Shown here one piece after another: positions 1 to 5,651 of a stretch of DNA of 6,425 bases. The first letter of the stretch is position 1. The number at the start of each line of letters is the position of its first letter. The stretch comes from Desulfobacteraceae bacterium 4572_19 (GTDB lineage: Bacteria; Desulfobacterota; Desulfobacteria; Desulfobacterales; NBLS01). A model generated the notes under the pieces. The model worked only from the letters and a program-made list of their open reading frames with translations, ran no database searches and was not told the origin of the DNA. Where the stretch lies: positions 1 through 6,425 of the forward strand of contig NBLS01000054.1 in assembly GCA_002084385.1 (NCBI GenBank), read 5' to 3'. The position numbers and the translations under genes are program-made.

Positions 1-61
1 TTATCTTAAGTTTTTACAACGTAACTCAGTTAAAAATATCAGTATTTGAGATAACTTGCCA

Positions 62-78
62 TGGCGTATAGTACGCCA
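62..78. promoter_or_regulatory. Perfect 7-bp hairpin upstream of the receptor gene
   Basis: TGGCGTA (62-68) and TACGCCA (72-78) are exact reverse complements separated by a 3-nt loop. No T-run follows on the plus strand, so this is not a canonical intrinsic terminator for anything entering from the left. It could be an operator or a leader hairpin about 75 nt ahead of the start codon. The structure is seen directly; the role is unknown. Confidence 0.45.
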
Positions 79-89
79 CAACAAAAAAT

Positions 90-125
90 GAAAGTCCTTA
101 TAATGCAACTTTTCTATGGACTTTC
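90..125 (+). promoter_or_regulatory. Candidate -10 box inside an inverted repeat, receptor gene promoter
   Basis: TATAAT at 99-104 is a perfect sigma70-type -10 hexamer, about 49 bp before the ATG at 153. It lies in the loop between GAAAGTCC (90-97) and GGACTTTC (118-125), an exact 8-bp inverted repeat. No good -35 hexamer sits 16-18 bp upstream: the position holds CCACAA. The promoter may therefore be weak, activator-dependent or false. A protein bound to the two arms would cover the -10 and the start point, which would suit repression. Confidence 0.3.
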
Positions 126-137
126 TCATCAATTGAA

Positions 138-142
138 AAGGA
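138..142 (+). promoter_or_regulatory. Ribosome-binding site of the receptor gene
   Basis: AAGGA at 138-142 is followed by a 10-nt AT-rich spacer and ATG at 153. This supports 153 as the ancestral start, because the encoded MKIKTKMIVF is a typical basic N-terminus leading into the first membrane helix. The later starts in the shifted frame (TTG 196, ATG 262) have no comparable site. Confidence 0.55.
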
Positions 143-195
143 AAATTAAAACATGAAAATTAAAACAAAAATGATAGTATTTATTGGCGTGACTG

Positions 196-885
196 TTGTT
201 CTTGCATTTTGTTCTTGCATTTTTGGCAACCATTGGTTTTGTTACTATAAAAGCTGGCAGTATGTCAAAAGAATCTGCCAGACAGCTTTGTGAAGAGATG
301 GCATTTCGGTATGGTAGTGAGACCCAAGCAAACCTTGAACTCGCAATGGATGCTGCACGAACCATAGCCCATGCATTTGCAGGCATTAAACAAGCTGGCA
401 ACCTGCCGGATCGTCAAACTATGGATCTCATACTTATGCAGGTTTTGGAACAAAATCCGGAATTTGTCGGAGTATGGTCATGCTGGGAGCCTAATGCTCT
501 TGATGGAAAAGATCAGGAATTTATTAATGCAAAGGGGTCAGATAGTAGTGGCAGATATGTTCCATACTGGAATTCCGGAGGTGGGAAAATCAATGTTGAA
601 CCTCTTGTAGATTATGAAACTCAAGGTGCAGGAGACTATTACCTGTTAGCCCTTAAAAGTGGTAAAGAGCAAATACTTGAACCATATATGTACCCCATCG
701 GTGGCAAGGACGTTCTTATTACAAGCGTTGTGGTTCCTATAATTGTTGATAATAAAGTACTTGGTGTACTTATTATGACATCTCACCAGTTTCAAAAACA
801 AAATCTGCTTATACTTGTGTGCCTGTTCAAGTTGGTAAAACATCTACCCCTTGGAGTTTCGCAATATCTGTTCCCGAAAAAATGA
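196..885 (+). CDS. Fragment: dCache sensory half of the broken chemoreceptor
   Basis: This open frame encodes most of the membrane-distal Cache region of the receptor. After a partial TM1 (residues 1-20), a long amphipathic helix (about 25-65) leads to landmarks of Cache-type chemoreceptors: [18 protein letters not shown] (87-104), the ligand-pocket-like stretch SSGRYVPYW (117-125), LVDYET...GDYYLLAL (137-153) and the strand region [13 protein letters not shown] (170-182). After VLGVLIM (about 194) family resemblance stops and the last ~30 residues (ending LFPKK) are out-of-frame readthrough. The TTG at 196 is only the first possible start in this frame and has no ribosome-binding site, and ATG 262 is no better. 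I read the fragment as the remains of codons that originally followed ATG 153. It probably makes no functional product, and without TM2 it could not signal. Confidence 0.6.
   Translation: MFLHFVLAFLATIGFVTIKAGSMSKESARQLCEEMAFRYGSETQANLELAMDAARTIAHAFAGIKQAGNLPDRQTMDLILMQVLEQNPEFVGVWSCWEPNALDGKDQEFINAKGSDSSGRYVPYWNSGGGKINVEPLVDYETQGAGDYYLLALKSGKEQILEPYMYPIGGKDVLITSVVVPIIVDNKVLGVLIMTSHQFQKQNLLILVCLFKLVKHLPLGVSQYLFPKK
198..223 (+). repeat. 13-bp perfect tandem duplication inside the receptor TM1
   Basis: GTTCTTGCATTTT occurs at 198-210 and again at 211-223, with one further T following the second copy. Because 13 is not a multiple of 3, the second copy shifts the frame. Removing it restores a continuous [11 protein letters not shown] membrane helix. 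The structure fits slipped-strand duplication. Confidence 0.9.
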
Positions 886-2021
886 TTACAAAAAATGCCG
901 GAAGTATGAGAAATATGGCAATTTTAATAAGTATTATTGGTCTAATCATCTTTTTTATAATTTTGTATATATTAATAAATGTAATAATTATTAAGACTAT
1001 TACTCAAGTTTCTGCAAGTATTCAAGATATTGCTGAAGGTGAAGGTGATCTTACCAAACAAATTGATATTGCCACAAAAGACGAAATGGGAATTATGGCA
1101 AAATACTTTAATATGTTTCTTGAAAAACTTAAAAACATACTCAAGGATATTGCAAAAAATTCTAAAGAACTTGATACATCTTCTGTTAATCTTGTTGCAA
1201 TTGCAGCCAAGATGTCTGAAAGTGCTGATAAAATGTCTGCAAAATCCAACACTGTTGCCACATCAACCGAGGAGATGAGTGCTAATATGTCATCTATAGC
1301 TACTGCTGTTGAACAATCTTCTACAAATTTAAGTATGGTTTCTGCAGCTGCTGAAGAGATGACTTCAACAATCAATGAAATTGCCAAGAACACTGATAAA
1401 ACTCGTGTTACAAGTAATAAGGTTGTTGAGCAGACGAAAAAAGCTTCTGAAAATATTGATAATCTAAGCCAATCTGCCCAAACAATTGGAAAAGTTGTTG
1501 ATGCCATCAATGATATTTCAGATCAGACAAATCTGCTTGCATTAAACGCTACAATTGAAGCTGCCCGTGCAGGAGAGGCCGGCAAAGGGTTTGCAGTTGT
1601 TGCAAGCGAAATAAAAAATTTAGCACAACAAACTGCACAAGCAACTCTTGAAATAAAAGAGAAGATTAATAATATTCAAGAATCCACACAAGGAACTGTT
1701 GCTGAAATTAAAGATATTACTGTTGCAATCACCAGTGTAAATGAAATGATCGATACTGTTGCAGTAGCTATAGAGGAACAGTCTGTAACCACCAAAGAGA
1801 TAGCATCCAATGTTACCCAGACAGCAAATGGTATTCAGGAAATCACTGAGAATGTAGCCCAGAGCTCAACAGTTGCAACAGAAATAGCAAAAGATATTAC
1901 TGAGGTAAATGAGGCAGCTGATGAAATCTCAGACAGCAGTACACAGGTAGATCAAAATGCTAATACTTTAAATCAGTTATCACAAGATCTTAGTAAAACC
2001 GTAGGACTGTTTAAAATTTAA
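819..2021 (+). CDS. TM2-HAMP-methyl-accepting signalling domain of the chemoreceptor (3' part)
   Basis: 400 codons, if begun at the GTG at 819, encode the membrane-proximal and cytoplasmic half of a chemoreceptor. Residues 1-20 ([18 protein letters not shown]) are the end of the Cache domain. Residues 32-58 are a strongly hydrophobic TM2, followed by a HAMP linker (about 54-108, with [11 protein letters not shown] and DEMG). A long coiled coil rich in Ala/Ser/Glu/Gln follows, with methylation-type pairs such as STEEMS (149-154) and AAEEMTSTI (177-185). The signalling tip [20 protein letters not shown] lies at 235-254, continuing [10 protein letters not shown] (255-264). This tip is the CheA/CheW contact in all receptors of the class. 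The C-terminal arm ([24 protein letters not shown]) looks Desulfobacterales-like. There is no C-terminal CheR-tether pentapeptide. No Shine-Dalgarno precedes the GTG, so it is probably the downstream part of a pseudogene. If translated, it would be a receptor without a ligand domain. Confidence 0.75.
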   Translation: MPVQVGKTSTPWSFAISVPEKMITKNAGSMRNMAILISIIGLIIFFIILYILINVIIIKTITQVSASIQDIAEGEGDLTKQIDIATKDEMGIMAKYFNMFLEKLKNILKDIAKNSKELDTSSVNLVAIAAKMSESADKMSAKSNTVATSTEEMSANMSSIATAVEQSSTNLSMVSAAAEEMTSTINEIAKNTDKTRVTSNKVVEQTKKASENIDNLSQSAQTIGKVVDAINDISDQTNLLALNATIEAARAGEAGKGFAVVASEIKNLAQQTAQATLEIKEKINNIQESTQGTVAEIKDITVAITSVNEMIDTVAVAIEEQSVTTKEIASNVTQTANGIQEITENVAQSSTVATEIAKDITEVNEAADEISDSSTQVDQNANTLNQLSQDLSKTVGLFKI

Positions 2022-2089
2022 ACCAGAGTAAGGGTTTATAAAAAAGCAAATTGTATTTATTGGGTTACGTTGTGAAATGTAGGAACACT

Positions 2090-2196
2090 GTAAGCGTTCA
2101 CAATACCTTATCTTCGCATAAACAGCTTGTCATATATAGGACAACTATTACATGGCAAGCTGTTTATGCGAATATAAGGCACTTGTGAACGCTTAC
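2090..2196. repeat. Long imperfect inverted repeat (hairpin with ~44-bp stem)
   Basis: The left arm, 2090-2133, begins GTAAGCGTTCAC and ends with CAGCTTGTCAT. The right arm, 2152-2196, is its reverse complement except for about three mismatches and one unpaired base. The loop is 18 nt. Such a stem could form a cruciform in DNA or a very stable RNA hairpin. No U-tract follows on either strand, so it is not a textbook terminator, though it may still stall polymerase or protect the 3' end of the receptor transcript. The right arm continues into the second module of the repeat family. Confidence 0.85.
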
Positions 2197-2244
2197 AAAT
2201 GTGAGATTACCGAAAAATCACATTTCTTGTTCGTGACCGGCTAC
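2152..2244 (+). repeat. Interspersed repeat, copy A (full length, plus orientation)
   Basis: This 93-bp unit has two modules. The first (2152-2196) contains AAGCTGTTTATGCGAATATA and ends in GTGAACGCTTAC. The second (2197-2244) holds an 8-bp perfect stem, AAATGTGA/TCACATTT, around a 13-nt loop, and ends in GTGACCGGCTAC, a degenerate form of the GTGAACGGTTAC end seen in the other copies. Against the copy at 5668-5760 I count about five differences in 93 positions. It encodes no protein and resembles a REP or MITE-type non-autonomous element. Confidence 0.85.
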
Positions 2245-2552
2245 GCATAAAGCTATCAAGTAAATAAAATATTGTCATCAAAAAAGAATGCCTATATTTA
2301 CCTATTAATAAGGCGTTAATGCATTTTAAAGGCATACTATTTCAGCAAACCAAGACAAGGCTGAAAAGAATAAGACCTTTGTTCAAAATTTCACCAAATA
2401 AGGTATTTTCACTCAAAACAGCTATTATTGCACCAATGACATCAAAAAATTCGTAGGAATAGCAAGCTATTTCGAGGATTTTTTATTGAAGAACTGATAA
2501 ATATGGCTTGAAGTTGAAAAATCATATGTGGAAGTTGTTTTGTCCTTATTCG

Positions 2553-2930
2553 TTAGAATACCGCTTGGTTTTCAACAGGATTGATTACTTCCAAATTTTC
2601 AATCCACTCAAAATCTTTAACATTAGCAGTAGCCAATTTTAAAGTGTGTATTAATGCCGTAGCACCGATAATCGCATCACCTAAAGACATTTTACGTTGT
2701 TGGCGTAAGTAAACAGCTTTCTCAACAATGGCATCAGATACAGACAATATTGGCAATATCAGGAACAACTTCTCCAGTTTTTGCTGATTTTCAGGTGTTA
2801 ATTTGTTATACCCCAATACTTCAATTTTACTGATAACAGAGACTGCAGGGCATTGTTGCTCAATAAAGTGTCGTACAGAATCATATTTTGGCTCTGCCGC
2901 ATAAATTATAATATTACTGTCTAGTAGCAT
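2553..2930 (-). CDS. vapC: PIN-domain ribonuclease toxin (VapC family)
   Basis: A 125-residue single PIN domain, the usual length for a VapC toxin. VapC enzymes are Mg2+-dependent RNases that cut tRNA or rRNA and are held inactive by their antitoxin. The acidic active-site set is visible: D4 in LLDSNIIIY, E37 in ISKIEVLGY, D85 in MSLGDAIIGATA and D106 in LATANVKDFEWI, with N103 in the usual (T/N)xxxDF context. The ATG start shares one base with the antitoxin stop (TGATG on the coding strand). AGGA lies 7 nt upstream, within the antitoxin coding end, so expression should be translationally coupled. All catalytic residues are present, so the toxin is probably active. Targets cannot be read from sequence. 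No terminator is seen behind it. Confidence 0.88.
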   Translation of the reverse strand: MLLDSNIIIYAAEPKYDSVRHFIEQQCPAVSVISKIEVLGYNKLTPENQQKLEKLFLILPILSVSDAIVEKAVYLRQQRKMSLGDAIIGATALIHTLKLATANVKDFEWIENLEVINPVENQAVF

Positions 2931-3175
2931 CAGTAATTCCTAAATGGTAAAGCACGTTCTTGACGAACTTCACATTGCCATGCTAACGGATCGCTTATTC
3001 CAAGACCTCCGTTATCAGCAATTTTTTGTAAAATTAATGCTGCTTTATGCCCTTGTTGTCGCAGCTTCTGTTTTTCCGGGGCATGAGGGAATTGGCAAAT
3101 AATTTTGAATACCAATTCAAGATAACGACCATCCAAACTTTCAATCTCAGATTTTAATTGTTCTCTCCCAACCAT
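2930..3175 (-). CDS. vapB: Antitoxin of the vapBC-type pair
   Basis: A small 81-residue protein directly upstream of, and overlapping, the PIN toxin; this antitoxin-first order is typical of the class. The N-terminal half (REQLKSEIESLDGRYLELVF) looks like a helical segment found in many short type II antitoxins. The C-terminal tail (about 59-79, LGISDPLAWQCEVRQERALP) resembles the 'DPxxWQxExRxxRxLPxR' ending of PIN-partner antitoxins, which is expected to wrap the toxin and block its active site. I see no clear AbrB- or RHH-type DNA-binding motif, so autoregulation is uncertain. The start at ATG 3173-3175 is supported by AAAGGA 6 nt upstream (plus-strand 3182-3187). The subfamily is not certain; antitoxin status rests on size, overlap and tail. 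Confidence 0.75.
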   Translation of the reverse strand: MVGREQLKSEIESLDGRYLELVFKIICQFPHAPEKQKLRQQGHKAALILQKIADNGGLGISDPLAWQCEVRQERALPFRNY

Positions 3176-3256
3176 TATATTTCCTTTACATGTGATTTAA
3201 TCAAAAATGGGCATCTTTCATATTAACCCAAAAGTAATTTACATTTATTTTTGAAG

Positions 3257-3287
3257 TTTTACAGCCTCAATTATTTATTATGTAAAA
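3257..3287 (-). promoter_or_regulatory. Candidate promoter of the toxin-antitoxin operon, with inverted repeat
   Basis: Read on the minus strand, TTTACA (plus 3281-3286) lies 17 bp from TGTAAA (plus 3258-3263), giving 5/6 and 4/6 matches to the sigma70 hexamers. It sits about 80 bp upstream of the antitoxin ATG. The same bases form an exact 7-bp inverted repeat, TTTTACA/TGTAAAA, which could be an operator but also makes the match symmetrical and therefore less convincing. Confidence 0.3.
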
Positions 3288-3298
3288 GCAAAAATAGT

Positions 3299-3363
3299 AT
3301 ATACTCCTTACACCTATCCATTTTCGGATAAGAGGTTACTAACATTTTATCTAAGGAGTATAT
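3299..3363 (+). promoter_or_regulatory. Hairpin burying a Shine-Dalgarno sequence
   Basis: ATATACTCCTTA (3299-3310) and TAAGGAGTATAT (3352-3363) are a perfect 12-bp inverted repeat. A smaller hairpin, TATCC (3315-3319)/GGATA (3326-3330), sits inside the loop. The right arm contains AAGGAG, a near-perfect ribosome-binding site 7 nt ahead of the ATG at 3365, so the stem would hide it in RNA. This layout is known from transposase genes protected against read-through transcription and from some translational switches. The structure is seen; the function is inferred. Confidence 0.6.
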
Positions 3364-3364
3364 C

Positions 3365-3388
3365 ATGCAAACGTCAGAAGTAAAGTAA
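3365..3388 (+). CDS. Seven-codon ORF behind a strong RBS (leader peptide or truncated gene start)
   Basis: ATG 3365 opens MQTSEVK and a TAA follows at 3386. AAGGAG at an ideal distance makes this one of the best-placed ribosome sites in the window, which is out of proportion to a 7-residue product. Seven bases after the stop the interspersed repeat copy at 3395 begins. The likeliest reading is the surviving 5' end of a gene, perhaps a transposase, cut off where the repeat starts. A regulatory leader peptide is the alternative. No homology can be judged from seven residues. Confidence 0.35.
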   Translation: MQTSEVK

Positions 3389-3394
3389 TATATA

Positions 3395-3460
3395 CACTTG
3401 TGAACGCTTACAAATGTGAGATCACCGAAAAATTCACATTTCTTGGCCGTGAACGGTTAC
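3395..3460 (+). repeat. Interspersed repeat, copy B (partial, plus orientation)
   Basis: This copy has only the tail of the first module (CACTTGTGAACGCTTAC, 3395-3411) plus the whole second module (3412-3460), which ends in the intact 12-mer GTGAACGGTTAC. It carries the same hairpin, AAATGTGA and TCACATTT, with one extra T in the loop. The part with GCATAAACAGCTTG is missing, so the copy is truncated on its left. It begins 7 bp after the 7-codon ORF and ends 37 bp before the kinase stop codon. Confidence 0.85.
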
Positions 3461-3497
3461 AAAAATTAATTGTTAAAAAAGTCTTTATGCAGAGTAT

Positions 3498-5651
3498 TTA
3501 CATTTTTTTTAGTAACTTATTTATACTGTTTACATAATCTTTACTTTGACAAGGCTTTGACAAGTGCTCAACATTGACATCTTTTTGCTTTAGTTCTTTT
3601 ATGGATTCTAAAAACTCAATATTTCCTGAAATAAACAGGATTGGAATTGTTTTGTCTGTTATTCTAATATGATTATAAACATCCATTCCATGAATTTTCC
3701 CCTGAAGAGCATAATCTAAACTTACCAAATCGTAGTCGTTTCTTTTAAATAAATCCATTGCAACCTGACCATCGTTAGCAATATCAACTTTATGGTTGCA
3801 TGGTTCCTGCGATAGTATTTTATACTGAACGCCTGATATTTCTGTTTCATCTTCCACAAGAAGAATGGATTTATTAACACACATTTTTTCTCTCTGAATT
3901 TCTATTTTCTCTTTATTTATTAATTCTTTTTTAATAATAGGCAAACTAATAGTGATTTTTGTGCCCGTTCCAAGTTCCGACTCAACTGAAATACTGCCCT
4001 TGTGCTGTTCAATATACTTTTTTACGTTGGTCATTCCGTAGCCGGTTCCTTTAATCTCTTTTTCATAGGAACCAATAGTATCTTTGCTTCCCTTCAGTGT
4101 AAATGATGGTTCAAAAATATTTTCAAGATGATTTTTGGAAATTCCACAACCGTTATCTTCTATCTCAATACAGATATTATCATCTGTGGAATAAATACGA
4201 CTAATGATTTTAGGATATTTAACCAAACTTACGGCATGAATTGAATTTTGTATTAAATTTACAAACGCATGCTCAATCATTCCGGGATCAGCAAATAATT
4301 CAGGAACACCTGCTTTATATTCCCTTATTAGCTCAATACCTTGAAGATCTCTTTTCATCAAACTTAAAGTAAGGTCAATTTTTTTATTAATTCTAAAAAA
4401 TTCCTGCTTGGGTTCCTGATCTTTGGCAAAAGCAACCAGATTTTTGGTTAAATTTTTTCCTCGTATGGTCTGTTCAAATATTAATTTAAGTATTTTTTTT
4501 ATTTTTTCATCTTTGCAATTTATCAATGCGATCTCAGTATTTCCCATAATAATGCTTAGAACATTATTAAAATCATGGGCAATTTTTCCAGCAATTTGCC
4601 CAACTAAAGCCAATTTTTTTTGCTCAGCTATAATCTTTCGGATTTTTATTTTTTCCTTTTTTCTTCTATCTCGTTTTGTAATATCATTAATAAACCCAAG
4701 AAATCTTGTATTTGAGAGCTTAACAGTATCAACTAACCAGATTTTTTTAGCTTTGTTTTTTTTTATAAAATGCATACTACCTGATGCAGAACCGTTATTC
4801 GCAACAAGTTCAAAGTGTTTTTTTACAATAACTTGATCTTCTAATGGAATCATTTCCAGTATATTTTTTTTCAACAATTCATCTTTTGAATAACCCGTTA
4901 CTTTACATGTAGCAGTATTTACATCAATACAATTGCCTTTTTCATCAACTATAAAAATTCCAAAAGGTGAACTCTCTACATAATTTTTGAATTTTTTCTC
5001 ACTCTCACGACTGGATTTAATTGACTGTTCCCGGCAAATCAAAAATAGGATTAAAAGCAAAAAAAATAACGTTATTACAAATGGTAATAAACAATCATAC
5101 AGAATTTTTTTATTCCAATCGGCTACATTAATATCCATACCAAGGAAAGCTATTATTTTTTTAGTCTGTGGGTCAGAAATTGGAACCAGTGCAGTAATAA
5201 ACACACCCCATCGATCTGTAACAGGCCCAGTAATACCCTCCTTTTTACTGGCGAAAATATGAAGTGATGAATCCGAAACTTCATCGTAGATAAGTCCAGG
5301 TGGTGCATAATCTTTGGAATTTACTGGAAGGGAATCTACAAAGAAAAAAACTACGTCATCTACTCGCTGTCCAAGCAGGTAAAGAAACCGGCACTGGTGT
5401 ATGGCATTTCGCATCAATGATAGCTGTGATTTAATGCGTATATAAGCAGGTGTACTAAGGTCATTTTCCGAACCTGACAAGGAGGCAACACGTTGCACAT
5501 TAATGGCCTGTGCCACAATCCTTGCTTGTTCGAGAAGAATTTCCCGCAAATGCTTATCAGCCGATTGTGCTACCCAATACATACTTGCAACTCCAACTGT
5601 AAGTACAAGTAATGATGAAATTAAGATTTTACGATTGATATTTTTAATCAT
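3498..5651 (-). CDS. Membrane-bound hybrid sensor histidine kinase (Cache-PAS-HisKA-HATPase-REC)
   Basis: An intact 717-residue hybrid kinase. TM1 is at about 9-28. An extracytoplasmic Cache-like sensor covers about 30-182, with FFFVDSLP (102-109), DYAPPG (114-119), TGPVTDRWG (141-149) and LGMDINVADW (170-179). TM2 is at about 184-206. A PAS domain (about 217-326, SPFGIFIVDEKGNCIDVN) is followed by a lysine-rich linker. The dimerisation helix GQIAGKIAHDFNNVLSII carries the phosphorylated H359. The ATPase domain shows the N box (N465, N469), G1 (D499-NGCG), the F box (F513, F517) and G2 (GTGYG, 535-539). The C-terminal receiver has acidic E600/D601/E602, phosphoacceptor D646, S675 and K699. 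All catalytic residues are present. No response regulator or DNA-binding output lies nearby, so the partner is encoded elsewhere (orphan kinase). The signal is unknown. The start ATG follows a weak GGGAA. The gene is flanked by inverted repeat copies. Confidence 0.93.
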   Translation of the reverse strand: MIKNINRKILISSLLVLTVGVASMYWVAQSADKHLREILLEQARIVAQAINVQRVASLSGSENDLSTPAYIRIKSQLSLMRNAIHQCRFLYLLGQRVDDVVFFFVDSLPVNSKDYAPPGLIYDEVSDSSLHIFASKKEGITGPVTDRWGVFITALVPISDPQTKKIIAFLGMDINVADWNKKILYDCLLPFVITLFFLLLILFLICREQSIKSSRESEKKFKNYVESSPFGIFIVDEKGNCIDVNTATCKVTGYSKDELLKKNILEMIPLEDQVIVKKHFELVANNGSASGSMHFIKKNKAKKIWLVDTVKLSNTRFLGFINDITKRDRRKKEKIKIRKIIAEQKKLALVGQIAGKIAHDFNNVLSIIMGNTEIALINCKDEKIKKILKLIFEQTIRGKNLTKNLVAFAKDQEPKQEFFRINKKIDLTLSLMKRDLQGIELIREYKAGVPELFADPGMIEHAFVNLIQNSIHAVSLVKYPKIISRIYSTDDNICIEIEDNGCGISKNHLENIFEPSFTLKGSKDTIGSYEKEIKGTGYGMTNVKKYIEQHKGSISVESELGTGTKITISLPIIKKELINKEKIEIQREKMCVNKSILLVEDETEISGVQYKILSQEPCNHKVDIANDGQVAMDLFKRNDYDLVSLDYALQGKIHGMDVYNHIRITDKTIPILFISGNIEFLESIKELKQKDVNVEHLSKPCQSKDYVNSINKLLKKM

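Larger units (their letters stand above)
153..2021 (+). pseudogene. Methyl-accepting chemotaxis protein, disrupted by two frame breaks
   Basis: The ancestral protein would be a classical transmembrane chemoreceptor. It would have an N-terminal helix, a periplasmic dCache ligand domain, TM2, HAMP and a cytoplasmic methyl-accepting hairpin that signals to CheA/CheW. Starting at ATG 153 (behind an AAGGA site) the frame reads [19 protein letters not shown] and then fails, because GTTCTTGCATTTT is tandemly duplicated (198-210 and 211-223). Deleting one copy joins the start smoothly to [12 protein letters not shown] in the next frame. The second break is between about 775 and 818. The first Cache half ends near LGVLIM, and sense resumes in another frame at [14 protein letters not shown]. 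By comparison with receptors of this type I estimate 60-80 residues are missing between those points (family knowledge, not measured). As it stands no full-length receptor can be made. The signalling half (819-2021) is undamaged, so the decay looks recent. Confidence 0.85.
2022..2552. other. Gene-free stretch between the receptor and the toxin-antitoxin pair
   Basis: These 531 bp hold no convincing coding region. Positions 2022-2089 are AT-rich with no intrinsic terminator for the receptor gene. Positions 2090-2244 are a repeat-family copy with a long hairpin. Positions 2245-2552 contain scattered stops in all frames and nothing I recognise. On the minus strand a 46-codon stop-free stretch (about 2482-2342), with a hydrophobic tail read as DVIGAIIAVLSENTLFGEIL, has no start codon or ribosome-binding site. 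It may be an eroded gene remnant. Confidence 0.6.

Noticed and set aside
153..885. Programmed ribosomal frameshift rescuing the receptor
   Set aside because: The first break coincides with an exact 13-bp duplication and the second with missing domain sequence. There is no slippery heptamer plus structure at either point, so mutation explains both better.
1022..1510. 162-codon open frame on the minus strand
   Set aside because: It lies opposite the well-conserved receptor signalling domain, is compositionally a mirror of its Ala/Ser/Glu codons and has no ribosome-binding site.
2090..2196. Rho-independent terminator for the receptor gene
   Set aside because: The stem is far longer than usual, is interrupted by mismatches and has no T-run after either arm. 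Its arms are shared with a dispersed repeat.
2342..2482. Possible minus-strand gene with a hydrophobic segment
   Set aside because: It has only 46 codons between stops, no start codon with a ribosome-binding site and no motif I recognise. It is kept only as a possible remnant in the gene-free stretch entry.
4423..4836. 137-codon plus-strand open frame
   Set aside because: It is antisense to the PAS/HisKA part of the kinase. Its Phe/Ile richness is the complement of the lysine-rich kinase codons.
4987..5262. 91-codon plus-strand open frame
   Set aside because: It is antisense to the kinase TM2 and Cache region, with no start signals and no recognisable motif.
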